The position numbers and the translations under genes were made by a program. DNA of 7,206 nt from Candidatus Thermokryptus sp. (GTDB lineage Bacteria; Bacteroidota; Ignavibacteria; Kryptoniales; Kryptoniaceae). Below are positions 1 to 5,219 of this stretch, piece by piece; position 1 is the stretch's first letter; each line of letters opens with the position of its first letter. Under the pieces are notes generated by a model. That model saw only the letters and a list, made by a program, of their open reading frames with translations. It was not told the DNA's origin and searched no databases. The DNA lies in the NCBI GenBank assembly GCA_028276305.1, contig JAPYWO010000052.1, forward strand, positions 1 to 7,206, written 5' to 3'.

Positions 1-532
1 CTATGGGCAAACCACGAGCTATTCTTGACACTTTAACTCCGAATGGTTTTATCAAGTTCGCAACATACATTGATGTTGTTTCGCCTTCTACACTTGGATT
101 TAAAGCGATTATAACCTCGTTAATTCCACCAGATGATATCCGTGAGATGAGCTCTTTTATCTTCAGATCTTCTGGACCGATGCCTTCAAGCGGGTTAATG
201 ACTCCACCAAGGACATGGTAAACGCCGTTGTATTCATTTGTTTTTTCAATGGCAAGCACATCCATTGGTTCTTCAACCACGCAGATGGTTGATTTATCCC
301 TTTTAGGATTTGAGCATATAGGACAAGGATCGGTTTCGGTTATGTTGAAACAAATTGAACAATATTTTATTTTCTCTTTTACATCAATTATCGCTTTTAC
401 AAGTTTTTCAACCTCTTCCTTTGGTTGTTTCAAAATGAACATCGTGATTCTTTGCGCTGTTTTACGCCCAATCCCGGGGAACTTTGTGAGTTCTTCAATC
501 AAATTTTCTAAGCTTTCAGATGTGTAAAGCAT
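1..532 (-). CDS. recR: Recombination protein RecR (3' end cut by window edge)
   Basis: RecR works with RecO and RecF to load RecA at gaps and stalled forks. The 177 visible residues align with the family from its first residues: a helix-hairpin-helix segment at about 8-32 ([11 protein letters not shown]), a zinc finger C58-x2-C61-x8-C70-x2-C73, and a Toprim domain from about residue 82 ([14 protein letters not shown], then LNPSVEGE, then SRIARGLPI). The usual length is about 200 aa, so roughly 20 C-terminal residues lie beyond position 1. The ATG at 532-530 is chosen because it gives the normal RecR N-terminus; an in-frame upstream extension runs quickly into a stop. No Shine-Dalgarno is visible. 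The gene starts 20 nt after the ybaB stop on the same strand, the classic ybaB-recR order, so the two are probably co-transcribed. Confidence 0.95.
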   Translation of the reverse strand, partial: MLYTSESLENLIEELTKFPGIGRKTAQRITMFILKQPKEEVEKLVKAIIDVKEKIKYCSICFNITETDPCPICSNPKRDKSTICVVEEPMDVLAIEKTNEYNGVYHVLGGVINPLEGIGPEDLKIKELISRISSGGINEVIIALNPSVEGETTSMYVANLIKPFGVKVSRIARGLPI

Positions 533-552
533 ATCTTAAAGGTGAGTTTATT

Positions 553-897
553 TCAAGCTTTAAACCCAGGGAAGTTAAATGGAAGTCCTGGAATCCCGGG
601 CAGAAGCCCACTTGTGACCTTTGCAATTTCTTCACTTATCATTTTATCCGCACTTTGAAGTGCTTTATTTACCGCAGCAACGAGAAGGTCCTCAAGCATT
701 TCTATATCATCTGGATTAACAACTTCTCTTTCAATTTCAATTTTTACAACCTCTCTCTTGCCATTAACTGTTACCTTCACCATTCCACCGCCCGCTTCTT
801 CTGTGACAGTTTTATTTTCTAACTCCGCTTGAACCCTCTCAAGCTCCTCTTGGACCTTTTCAATTTGCTTAAAGATTGATTTTAAATCCGGCTTCAT
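553..897 (-). CDS. ybaB: YbaB/EbfC family nucleoid-associated protein
   Basis: A 114-residue protein of the usual YbaB length. The family forms small dimers that bind DNA and associate with the nucleoid; its exact job is still loosely defined. An N-terminal charged amphipathic helix (about residues 5-30, likely coiled coil) is followed by the family core: GGGMVKVTVNGKREVVKIEIE at about 36-56, then the NPDDIEMLEDLLVAAVNKA segment. The C-terminus is Gly/Pro/Phe-rich (GLLPGIPGLPFNFPGF), as in relatives. The ATG at 897 has AAGGA (906-910) 8 nt upstream. It lies directly upstream of recR, 20 nt apart. dnaX, often the first gene of this cluster, is not adjacent; a divergent thioredoxin-fold gene lies there instead. 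Confidence 0.95.
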   Translation of the reverse strand: MKPDLKSIFKQIEKVQEELERVQAELENKTVTEEAGGGMVKVTVNGKREVVKIEIEREVVNPDDIEMLEDLLVAAVNKALQSADKMISEEIAKVTSGLLPGIPGLPFNFPGFKA

Positions 898-905
898 CGC
901 TTTTT

Positions 906-910
906 TCCTT
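906..910 (-). promoter_or_regulatory. Ribosome binding site of ybaB
   Basis: AAGGA on the minus strand, 8 nt before the ybaB ATG. It is one of the few recognisable Shine-Dalgarno sequences in this window, and it supports the start at 897. Confidence 0.6.
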
Positions 911-915
911 GTTTT

Positions 916-944
916 TATATAAATTAAGCACTAAATAATTTCAA
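916..944 (-). promoter_or_regulatory. Candidate promoter of ybaB-recR
   Basis: On the minus strand, TTGAAA (944-939) and TATATA (921-916) are separated by exactly 17 bp. Transcription would start near 909, giving a leader of only about a dozen nucleotides that may clip the Shine-Dalgarno. The hexamers are good, but the sequence is very AT-rich, so chance matches are likely. The true start could lie further upstream. Confidence 0.4.
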
Positions 945-979
945 AGCAAAAACGGAAAAACTTTCGCCAGTTTTAAAAT

Positions 980-1008
980 TTGCAAGTTAAAATTTAGTTG
1001 TTTAGATT
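980..1008 (+). promoter_or_regulatory. Candidate promoter of the DipZ-like gene
   Basis: TTGCAA (980-985) and TAGATT (1003-1008) are separated by 17 bp. A transcript starting near 1015 would place the ATG at 1037 about 22 nt downstream and would exclude the upstream TTG codons at 998 and 1007 as starts. The evidence is moderate because the local sequence is AT-rich. Confidence 0.35.
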
Positions 1009-1036
1009 GTTTTTGAAAGAAATTTTGTCAAGTGAA

Positions 1037-2065
1037 ATGTATAACTATAGAAGACAAATAGAGGAAAGCGACAGAGCGGTAAACATAGTAGCAAATTTCT
1101 GGTTAAATTCCGAGCCGATATTTTTTGAAAGTTTGCGTGGCAGGGTCGTTTTGCTTCTATTTTTCAATTACGCAAGTCGCGAATGGATTGAGCTTAGTGC
1201 TTTTTTGAAAGAATGGGAGAGAAGATATTTTGATAAGGGGTTTTTTATGCTTGGGGTTCATGTGCCGAGGTTTCCTTTTGAAGCGAATGTTGAAAATGTA
1301 AGTCGCGAGTTGAAACGGCTTGGGATAAATTTCCCAATCGCAGTTGACAATGATTGGATTAATTTGAGTAGATATAAAGTTCGTGAACTGCCAACGATTA
1401 TCCTCATAAATCGCGACGGGTTGATTTCGTATACACATATTGGAACAAGGCGACTTTGGGAGGTTGAATTCAATATTCAATCGCTTCTTATAAAGGCAGG
1501 TTATCGCGGTGATTTCCCCTTGCCAATTGGATCAAGATATGAATTTGATGAATCGGTTTTTTACAAAGTTATACCTGAAATTTACACAAGTTACTCCGGT
1601 GGCTCGCTTGGGAATCCAGAAGGTTTTGCCCCTGAAGGGGTCATAAAGTATGAAGACCCAGAAATTTACATCAACGGTAAATTTTATTTGTCGGGCGAGT
1701 GGTATAACGGGAAACACTTTTTCAAACATCAACCGGTTGAGACATCGCTTGGAGTTATCATATTGCCTTACATTGGAACGAATGTTGGAATGGTTGCTGA
1801 ATCAACAAGTGGCGAAGAAATAAATTTAATCGTAACGCAAGATGGAGAACCGTTAAGTGACGAAAATCGTGGGGAGGATGTTTTTGTTGAATGTGGACAA
1901 AGTTATGTTCGCATTTGTGAGCCGAGGTATTATAAGATAGTCAATAATTTTGACTACGGAGAGCACATTTTAAAATTATTCGTCGTATCCGAGAGCTTCG
2001 CAATTTATAAGTTTTCAATATCAGCATTTAGAACAAACCGTGAACCTGTGGGATATGGCGGATAG
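1037..2065 (+). CDS. DipZ C-terminal-like protein: cysteine-less thioredoxin fold plus carbohydrate-binding-like beta domain
   Basis: From the ATG at 1037 the product is 342 aa. An in-frame TTG at 998 would add 13 residues, but the candidate promoter and the weak upstream context favour 1037. Residues about 10-155 look like an AhpC/TlpA-type thioredoxin domain, with SLRGRVVLLLFFNY, then MLGVHVPRFPFE, then LGINFPIAVDND, and the cis-proline loop RELPTIILI (P119). Residues about 160-331 (VIPEIYTSYSG onward, then FYLSGEWYNGKHFF) resemble the beta-sandwich module after the thioredoxin domain in mycobacterial DipZ. The redox motif is gone: by alignment to LDFWAYSCINC, residues S47-R48-E49-W50 replace CxxC. 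The only cysteines are C286 and C294 in the C-terminal domain. There is no signal peptide or membrane segment, so a cytoplasmic, non-redox binding role is inferred. The gene overlaps the next one by 11 nt. Family assignment is from memory of DipZ. Confidence 0.75.
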   Translation: MYNYRRQIEESDRAVNIVANFWLNSEPIFFESLRGRVVLLLFFNYASREWIELSAFLKEWERRYFDKGFFMLGVHVPRFPFEANVENVSRELKRLGINFPIAVDNDWINLSRYKVRELPTIILINRDGLISYTHIGTRRLWEVEFNIQSLLIKAGYRGDFPLPIGSRYEFDESVFYKVIPEIYTSYSGGSLGNPEGFAPEGVIKYEDPEIYINGKFYLSGEWYNGKHFFKHQPVETSLGVIILPYIGTNVGMVAESTSGEEINLIVTQDGEPLSDENRGEDVFVECGQSYVRICEPRYYKIVNNFDYGEHILKLFVVSESFAIYKFSISAFRTNREPVGYGG

Positions 2066-2552
2066 GATAAAAAAGTCAGAGATTAAAAACTTTTTGATTG
2101 AATTTTCTCGTAGAAATCAATTTAAACCTATGGTGGTTGAAAAAGGGAGTGGAAGGAAAAAAGAAAGGATTTTTGAGGATGTTTATTTTCTCGGGTTTCA
2201 TTGTAGGATGGAGATAGGGAGTGGGGATAAAATTTATTTATTTAGGGCAACCAAAGATTATCAATATATCGGCGAGATTGTTTTTGAGGTTGAAAATCCG
2301 AAGAGCGTTTTATTTGACAGAGACGGGGAAATTGACAGCGTTACTATAACGGCGGAGGGAGGAAAATTTATAGTCAAGGTTTTTGGTCGTCAAAATGAAG
2401 AGATGCGTCGCGAGACGATTGCGAAGGTTGCTTATTTTATATGGCAGAGAAAGGGTGGAATCGGAAGTCAAGAACTTGAGAATTGGGCTGAAGCAGAAAG
2501 GATTGTTCAGGATTGGGAGAGGATTTTTACCGACGGCTTTATCAGGGTTTAA
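2055..2552 (+). CDS. Hypothetical protein with C-terminal DUF2934-like segment
   Basis: A 165-aa protein starting at ATG 2055, inside the end of the previous gene (11-nt overlap), which suggests translational coupling. A GTG at 2040 is an alternative start. Residues 1-30 are basic and probably helical. Residues about 40-112 alternate hydrophobic and charged residues in short strands (RIFEDVYFLGFHCRMEIG, IYLFRATKDYQYIGEIVFEVE, then SVTITAEGGKFIVKVF) and look like a small beta domain I do not recognise. Residues about 119-153 (RETIAKVAYFIWQRKGG, then SQELENWAEAERIV) match the pattern of DUF2934: an AYxxW helix, a Gly turn, then a WxxAE helix. DUF2934 has no established function. No transmembrane segment or signal peptide is visible. 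It probably acts with the overlapping DipZ-like protein, but this is only inferred from the gene arrangement. Confidence 0.75.
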   Translation: MADRIKKSEIKNFLIEFSRRNQFKPMVVEKGSGRKKERIFEDVYFLGFHCRMEIGSGDKIYLFRATKDYQYIGEIVFEVENPKSVLFDRDGEIDSVTITAEGGKFIVKVFGRQNEEMRRETIAKVAYFIWQRKGGIGSQELENWAEAERIVQDWERIFTDGFIRV

Positions 2553-2553
2553 T

Positions 2554-2582
2554 TTGACATTGACGAATTAATTTATTATATT
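2554..2582 (+). promoter_or_regulatory. Strong promoter of csp
   Basis: A perfect -35 TTGACA (2554-2559), a 17-bp spacer, and a -10 TATATT (2577-2582). It begins 1 nt after the stop of the preceding gene. Transcription should start near 2589, giving a csp leader of about 120 nt. A second TTGACG directly follows the first hexamer (2560-2565), forming a short direct repeat. This is the best promoter match in the window. Confidence 0.7.
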
Positions 2583-2596
2583 GAACCTAACTTTTT

Positions 2597-2681
2597 GCGC
2601 TCAGGAATAAGTGAAAATAGCGAGAGCAACCACCCGAGTTAAATTAGTTCCTGGGCGTTTTAAGGGGTCGGTTGCTTGAGC
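2597..2681 (+). promoter_or_regulatory. Structured csp 5' leader with competing helices, candidate thermosensor or attenuator
   Basis: Two long pairings are visible. Helix A pairs 2598-2607 (CGCTCAGGAA) with 2648-2657 (TTCCTGGGCG): 10 bp with one G-U. Helix B pairs 2625-2635 (AGCAACCACCC) with 2665-2676 (GGGTCGGTTGCT): 11 bp with one bulged C at 2669. The 3' strand of A lies in the loop of B and the 5' strand of B lies in the loop of A, so they either form a pseudoknot or exclude each other. If A is open, GCTCA (2599-2603) can instead pair with TGAGC (2677-2681), stacking on B. The structure ends 10 nt before the Shine-Dalgarno. cspA mRNAs in other bacteria have temperature-switching leaders; I do not recognise this one as that family. 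Confidence 0.55.
2611..2679 (+). CDS. Possible 22-codon leader peptide upstream of csp
   Basis: A GTG at 2611 opens a 22-codon frame ending at TGA 2677-2679. AGGA (2603-2606) lies 4 nt before the GTG, a slightly short spacing. The peptide would be basic (MKIARATTRVKLVPG then RFKGSVA). Its Shine-Dalgarno falls in helix A and its stop at the edge of helix B, 12 nt before the csp Shine-Dalgarno, so ribosome passage would remodel both helices. Short frames occur by chance, so this is a weak call. Confidence 0.2.
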   Translation: MKIARATTRVKLVPGRFKGSVA

Positions 2682-2691
2682 AGTTAAACTT

Positions 2692-2699
2692 AAGGAGGT
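2692..2699 (+). promoter_or_regulatory. Strong Shine-Dalgarno of csp
   Basis: AAGGAGGT, a near-perfect anti-16S match, 9 nt before the csp ATG. It stands out because most other starts in the window have no such element. I found no strong complementary strand in the leader that would hide it. Confidence 0.85.
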
Positions 2700-2708
2700 A
2701 GTAGTAAG

Positions 2709-2912
2709 ATGTCACGCGGTAAGGTGAAGTGGTTCAACAACAAGAAGGGCTACGGATTTATCGAGGCAGAGGATGGACGTGAAGTTTTCGTCCATTACTC
2801 CGAGATCAAATCCGATAAGCGCTTCAAAACCCTGGAAGAGGGTTCAGTTGTGGAATTTGAGATTGTTGATGGACCCAAAGGACCCAAGGCAGTTAATGTC
2901 GTTGTCGTGTGA
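2709..2912 (+). CDS. csp: Cold-shock domain protein (CspA family)
   Basis: A 67-aa single cold-shock domain, the standard length. It binds single-stranded RNA and DNA and acts as an RNA chaperone in the cytoplasm. The opening [16 protein letters not shown] contains RNP1 (KGYGFIE, about residues 13-19), and RNP2 is VFVHYSEI at about 26-33. The C-terminal strand [21 protein letters not shown] completes the barrel. It is a single-gene transcription unit with its own promoter and terminator. Codons differ from the neighbours: six of nine lysines are AAG, and AAC, TTC and ATC are frequent, whereas flanking genes favour AAA, AAT and TTT. With the strong Shine-Dalgarno this suggests very high expression. 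Whether it is cold-induced or constitutive cannot be read from the sequence. Confidence 0.97.
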   Translation: MSRGKVKWFNNKKGYGFIEAEDGREVFVHYSEIKSDKRFKTLEEGSVVEFEIVDGPKGPKAVNVVVV

Positions 2913-2943
2913 GGCAGACATAACTGGATGAGGTGAGCATATT

Positions 2944-2989
2944 AAACCCCAATTGTTCTGTTCTTTTGAACAGTCAATTGGGGTTTTTT
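2944..2989 (+). terminator. Intrinsic terminator after csp
   Basis: A long hairpin. CCCCAATTG (2947-2955) pairs with CAATTGGGG (2975-2983); after a small TT/T internal loop, CTGTTC (2958-2963) pairs with GAACAG (2968-2973) around a TTTT loop. The stem can be extended by AAA/TTT and is followed by a TTTTTT tract ending at 2989. It separates csp from the next gene. Confidence 0.92.
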
Positions 2990-3022
2990 AGTTTTAACTT
3001 AAATAAAACCGGAGCTTAAACG

Positions 3023-3445
3023 ATGAGGTTCACAAAAAGGGATGCCGAAAGGGTCGGGGAAGTTTTAAAGGTGAAGCCGAAATCGCAAAAAAATTCCTTC
3101 CTTTTCAATGTCGGCAAAACCTCGCTTGAAATTTTTCCGAAAATAAAAATAGGGAAAAAAAGCGGGACATTGGTTTCTGTTTACACTCCTTATTCACACC
3201 TTCAACTGCATTTTTGCACCGGATATGTCGCAAGCGATTTACTTGGTGAGGTTACTTTCATAAGCGAACACGACGGGATGGTATCTGGACTTATAATTGA
3301 AGCAAATGGCGCCTGTTCTTTTTATGCTAATCTTGACAAGGAAATTTTATCTGGCGACTTCACTAAACTTGAACCTCAAGTTATGATCCCCGGAATAGCA
3401 CTTTCACTGGGCGAACTTTTAATTGAAAAGAAGACAAAGAAATAA
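3023..3445 (+). CDS. Unrecognised 140-aa protein upstream of ybeY
   Basis: I do not recognise this family. The protein is soluble-looking, with no signal peptide or membrane helix. Its N-terminus is basic and helical (residues 1-22). The rest looks beta-rich, with alternating strands around SFLFNVGKTSLEIFP, TLVSVYTPYSHLQLHF, GEVTFISEHDGMVSGLIIEA and ACSFYANLDKEI, and it ends in a lysine-rich tail. C65 and C98 are the only cysteines and do not form a motif. GGAG (3011-3014) lies 8 nt before the ATG and supports the start. It lies 33 nt after the csp terminator, with no convincing promoter in between, so it may use an unseen promoter or read-through. Only 5 nt separate its stop from the ybeY ATG, so the two are almost certainly co-transcribed. 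A link to rRNA processing would be guesswork. Confidence 0.8.
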   Translation: MRFTKRDAERVGEVLKVKPKSQKNSFLFNVGKTSLEIFPKIKIGKKSGTLVSVYTPYSHLQLHFCTGYVASDLLGEVTFISEHDGMVSGLIIEANGACSFYANLDKEILSGDFTKLEPQVMIPGIALSLGELLIEKKTKK

Positions 3446-3450
3446 TTTTG

Positions 3451-3876
3451 ATGAAAATCAACATAATTAACGAGCAAAAGAAAGTTAAATTGCCGATTCA
3501 AAAACTTAGAAAGTTGATAAAGCAAGTTGTTAGTGAGGAATCGCTTGGATTTACCCAGATTAATTTTATTTATGTCGGCGATGAATTTATACAGCGTATA
3601 AACAAGCGGTTTCTAAATCACGATTATCCGACGGATGTCCTTGCGTTTGATCTATCCGATGAAATTGAAGCTTTGGATAAAATCGCTGAAATTTACATAA
3701 GCTTAGATAGAGCTTTTGAGCAGGCAAAGAGCTACAAGGTTAGTTTTGAAAACGAGGTTGCTAGACTTACAGCACATGGGCTTTTACATCTTGCTGGATA
3801 TAAGGATGATACAAAGAGTGCAAAGATAAATATGAGAAGGCGGGAAAATTATTATTTGAGAAAATTCGGATTTTGA
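3451..3876 (+). CDS. ybeY: Endoribonuclease/rRNA maturation factor YbeY
   Basis: A metal-dependent single-strand RNase needed for 16S rRNA 3'-end maturation and ribosome quality control. From ATG 3451 it is 141 aa; a TTG directly upstream at 3448 is less likely. Two family blocks are clear: FLNHDYPTDVLAFDLSDE at about 54-71 and the metal site AHGLLHLAGYKDD at about 108-120. In most bacteria the site is HxxxHxxGxxH; here the ligands would be H109, H113 and D119, with aspartate in place of the third histidine. I recall this HGxLHxxGYKD form from Bacteroidota YbeY, so it points to lineage and not to inactivation. The length is slightly short but complete. The gene is second in a pair with an unknown protein and ends 1 nt from the stop of the convergent SPOR gene. 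Confidence 0.93.
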   Translation: MKINIINEQKKVKLPIQKLRKLIKQVVSEESLGFTQINFIYVGDEFIQRINKRFLNHDYPTDVLAFDLSDEIEALDKIAEIYISLDRAFEQAKSYKVSFENEVARLTAHGLLHLAGYKDDTKSAKINMRRRENYYLRKFGF

Positions 3877-3877
3877 T

Positions 3878-4291
3878 CTATCTCTTTTTTATTTTGTCGG
3901 GGACAATCCATGCGTATTTGAATCCCTTCTCAATAAAAAAATTACGCAATGAGCTTGCCTCTTGTAAATGTTCAAAATCACCAACTCTAACTTTATAATT
4001 TGGCGGGTCATAAATCACATAAACCTGCGCTTTAATCCCAGCTGTTGTTAAAATTGATTGAATGTAATTCTTAACTGAATTTGCACTGTCAAGCTGGTCT
4101 GTGACGAGGATTTGAACCCTGTATCCCGCTATTAGTTCGCTTGCTTCATCTGTTAAGAATTTCCTTGGGAAGACAAGTTCCTTGATGTCGTATATTTCAG
4201 GGTTGAACTGTCTCTCGTAGTAAATAAGTGAATCTTTATTCTGCGCACAGAGTGAAGTTATAAAAAATACCAGAGCAAGGGCAAATTTCAT
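3878..4291 (-). CDS. Small secreted SPOR-domain protein
   Basis: A 137-aa protein with an N-terminal signal peptide (MKFALALVFFITSLCAQ; signal peptidase I cleavage probably after A16; the context around C15 is a poor lipobox). After a short mature N-terminus, residues about 56-131 form one SPOR domain: GYRVQILVTDQLDSANSVKNYI, then VYVIYDPPNYKVRVGDFEHLQEASSLRNFFIEKGF, and YAWIVPD. SPOR domains bind glycan strands stripped of stem peptides, mostly at division sites, so a periplasmic peptidoglycan-binding role is inferred. It lies 14 nt downstream of the lipoprotein gene on the same strand, so it is probably the last gene of the valS-deoC block. No Shine-Dalgarno is clear. Its 3' end abuts ybeY in convergent orientation. 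Confidence 0.88.
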   Translation of the reverse strand: MKFALALVFFITSLCAQNKDSLIYYERQFNPEIYDIKELVFPRKFLTDEASELIAGYRVQILVTDQLDSANSVKNYIQSILTTAGIKAQVYVIYDPPNYKVRVGDFEHLQEASSLRNFFIEKGFKYAWIVPDKIKKR

Positions 4292-4305
4292 CTCATCTTG
4301 AGGTT

Positions 4306-5202
4306 TTATTTGATTTCAAAAGCATCTGTGAATTCAGATTTTATCTCGTTTATCGTTTCAATATCTTTTCTATTCAAAATTGCGAAAACCTTGAAAATTT
4401 TATCTGTTTTTTCAATCTCGGCGCTAATTTTAAATTTCGTCTCAACATACTCCTTTACTTTAACAGCATTTTCATATTTTGAATAAACGCCGATTTGAAG
4501 TTTTATCAAAGAATCAACTACGGCGGGTTTGCGTGGTTGTGAATCTTGGAGTTTTCGGGATGTTATAAATGCATCGGGAAAACTTTGAGCCACTGTTTGT
4601 AGAATTTTGTTCGCCTCTGTTGAATCGGTTAGACCATCGGTTAGAACTTTGTAAAACCCGAGCGTTGAGTCAAACGCTACATATGCATTTAATGTTGGGT
4701 AGAGCGATTTGAATTTTTTTAGTTGCTCAATCGCTGAGTTTTCCGTTACGAACGCACCAACTTGTATGAAGTAGTTTTCGCTTTCGGGGATTTTATCTGT
4801 TTTTGTTTCAATCGTCATTGGTACTTTTTGTTCAGATATTATAGGTTCAGGTTTGATTTGTTCTGGTTTTTCCTCTATTGGTTTTGGGATTTCGGGTTTG
4901 GTTTCTTGGGTTGTTTCTTTCGGTTTTTCGGCTACACTTTGAAAGGGGACTGCCATAATTGGAATGACTATTGGTGCGAGTATAATTTGCTGGGATTGAG
5001 GTTGCTTCGTTCGTTTTGGTATCGTTACGGTATCGGTATCGGTTTCGTAAGTGGGCTCAGTGAATAATTTTCTCGGTTCATTTAGCGTTAATGTTGTGTC
5101 TTTTTTTTCCTTTGATTGTGAATTTTCAGGTTTAATTTCAACTTTACTTCCAGCGCAGGACAAAAGTAAGAATGGCAGAATCAAAAACAGAAAATTCTTC
5201 AT
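4306..5202 (-). CDS. Lipoprotein with two SPOR domains
   Basis: A 298-aa protein with a lipoprotein signal (MKNFLFLILPFLLLSC, lipid-modified Cys at residue 16 in an LLSC lipobox, followed by AGS). Residues about 20-140 are a low-complexity linker rich in Pro, Lys, Glu and Thr (KPKETTQETKPEIPKPIEEK type) that could span the periplasm. SPOR 1 is at about 143-219 (NYFIQVGAFVTENSAIEQL, then GFYKVLTDGLTDSTEANKIL). SPOR 2 is at about 231-298 (IKLQIGVYSKYENAVKVKEY, then KIFKVFAILNRKD) and ends the protein. SPOR domains bind denuded peptidoglycan, so this is probably a membrane-anchored wall-binding protein, perhaps in division. It lies 17 nt after deoC with an A/T-only leader and no Shine-Dalgarno. 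A short GTATCG-type repeat near 5030-5050 encodes the TDTDTVT stretch. Confidence 0.9.
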   Translation of the reverse strand: MKNFLFLILPFLLLSCAGSKVEIKPENSQSKEKKDTTLTLNEPRKLFTEPTYETDTDTVTIPKRTKQPQSQQIILAPIVIPIMAVPFQSVAEKPKETTQETKPEIPKPIEEKPEQIKPEPIISEQKVPMTIETKTDKIPESENYFIQVGAFVTENSAIEQLKKFKSLYPTLNAYVAFDSTLGFYKVLTDGLTDSTEANKILQTVAQSFPDAFITSRKLQDSQPRKPAVVDSLIKLQIGVYSKYENAVKVKEYVETKFKISAEIEKTDKIFKVFAILNRKDIETINEIKSEFTDAFEIK

Positions 5203-5219
5203 TTTAACTTTTTATTTTT

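Noticed and set aside
553..822. Long frames opposite ybaB, including a 100-codon plus-strand frame at 520-822
   Set aside because: They lie antisense to a clearly conserved gene, with unlikely composition (many Phe, Cys and Asn) and no recognisable domain.
998..1036. TTG at 998 as the start of the DipZ-like gene, adding 13 residues
   Set aside because: No Shine-Dalgarno precedes it, the added residues match nothing I recall in the family, and the candidate -10 at 1003-1008 would lie inside the coding sequence.
1157..1480. Minus-strand frames opposite the DipZ-like gene
   Set aside because: The plus-strand protein has clear domain homology across this stretch; the reverse frames show none.
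2383..2571. Alternative plus-strand frame within the DUF2934 gene
   Set aside because: It is a plus-one frame shadow rich in Arg and Leu with no domain, and the DUF2934-like signature is in the other frame.
3858..3890. Terminator for ybeY
   Set aside because: The stem is only five A-T pairs with a TCGG loop and does not sit directly on the T-run, so it is too weak to call.
5025..5052. GTATCG-type tandem repeat
   Set aside because: Only a few imperfect units within a low-complexity coding linker (Thr/Asp repeat); not a separate repeat element.
4762..5067. 101-codon plus-strand frame opposite the SPOR lipoprotein
   Set aside because: Very Phe/Trp/Tyr/Gly-rich, as expected from the complement of a Pro/Lys/Glu linker; it has no start signals.
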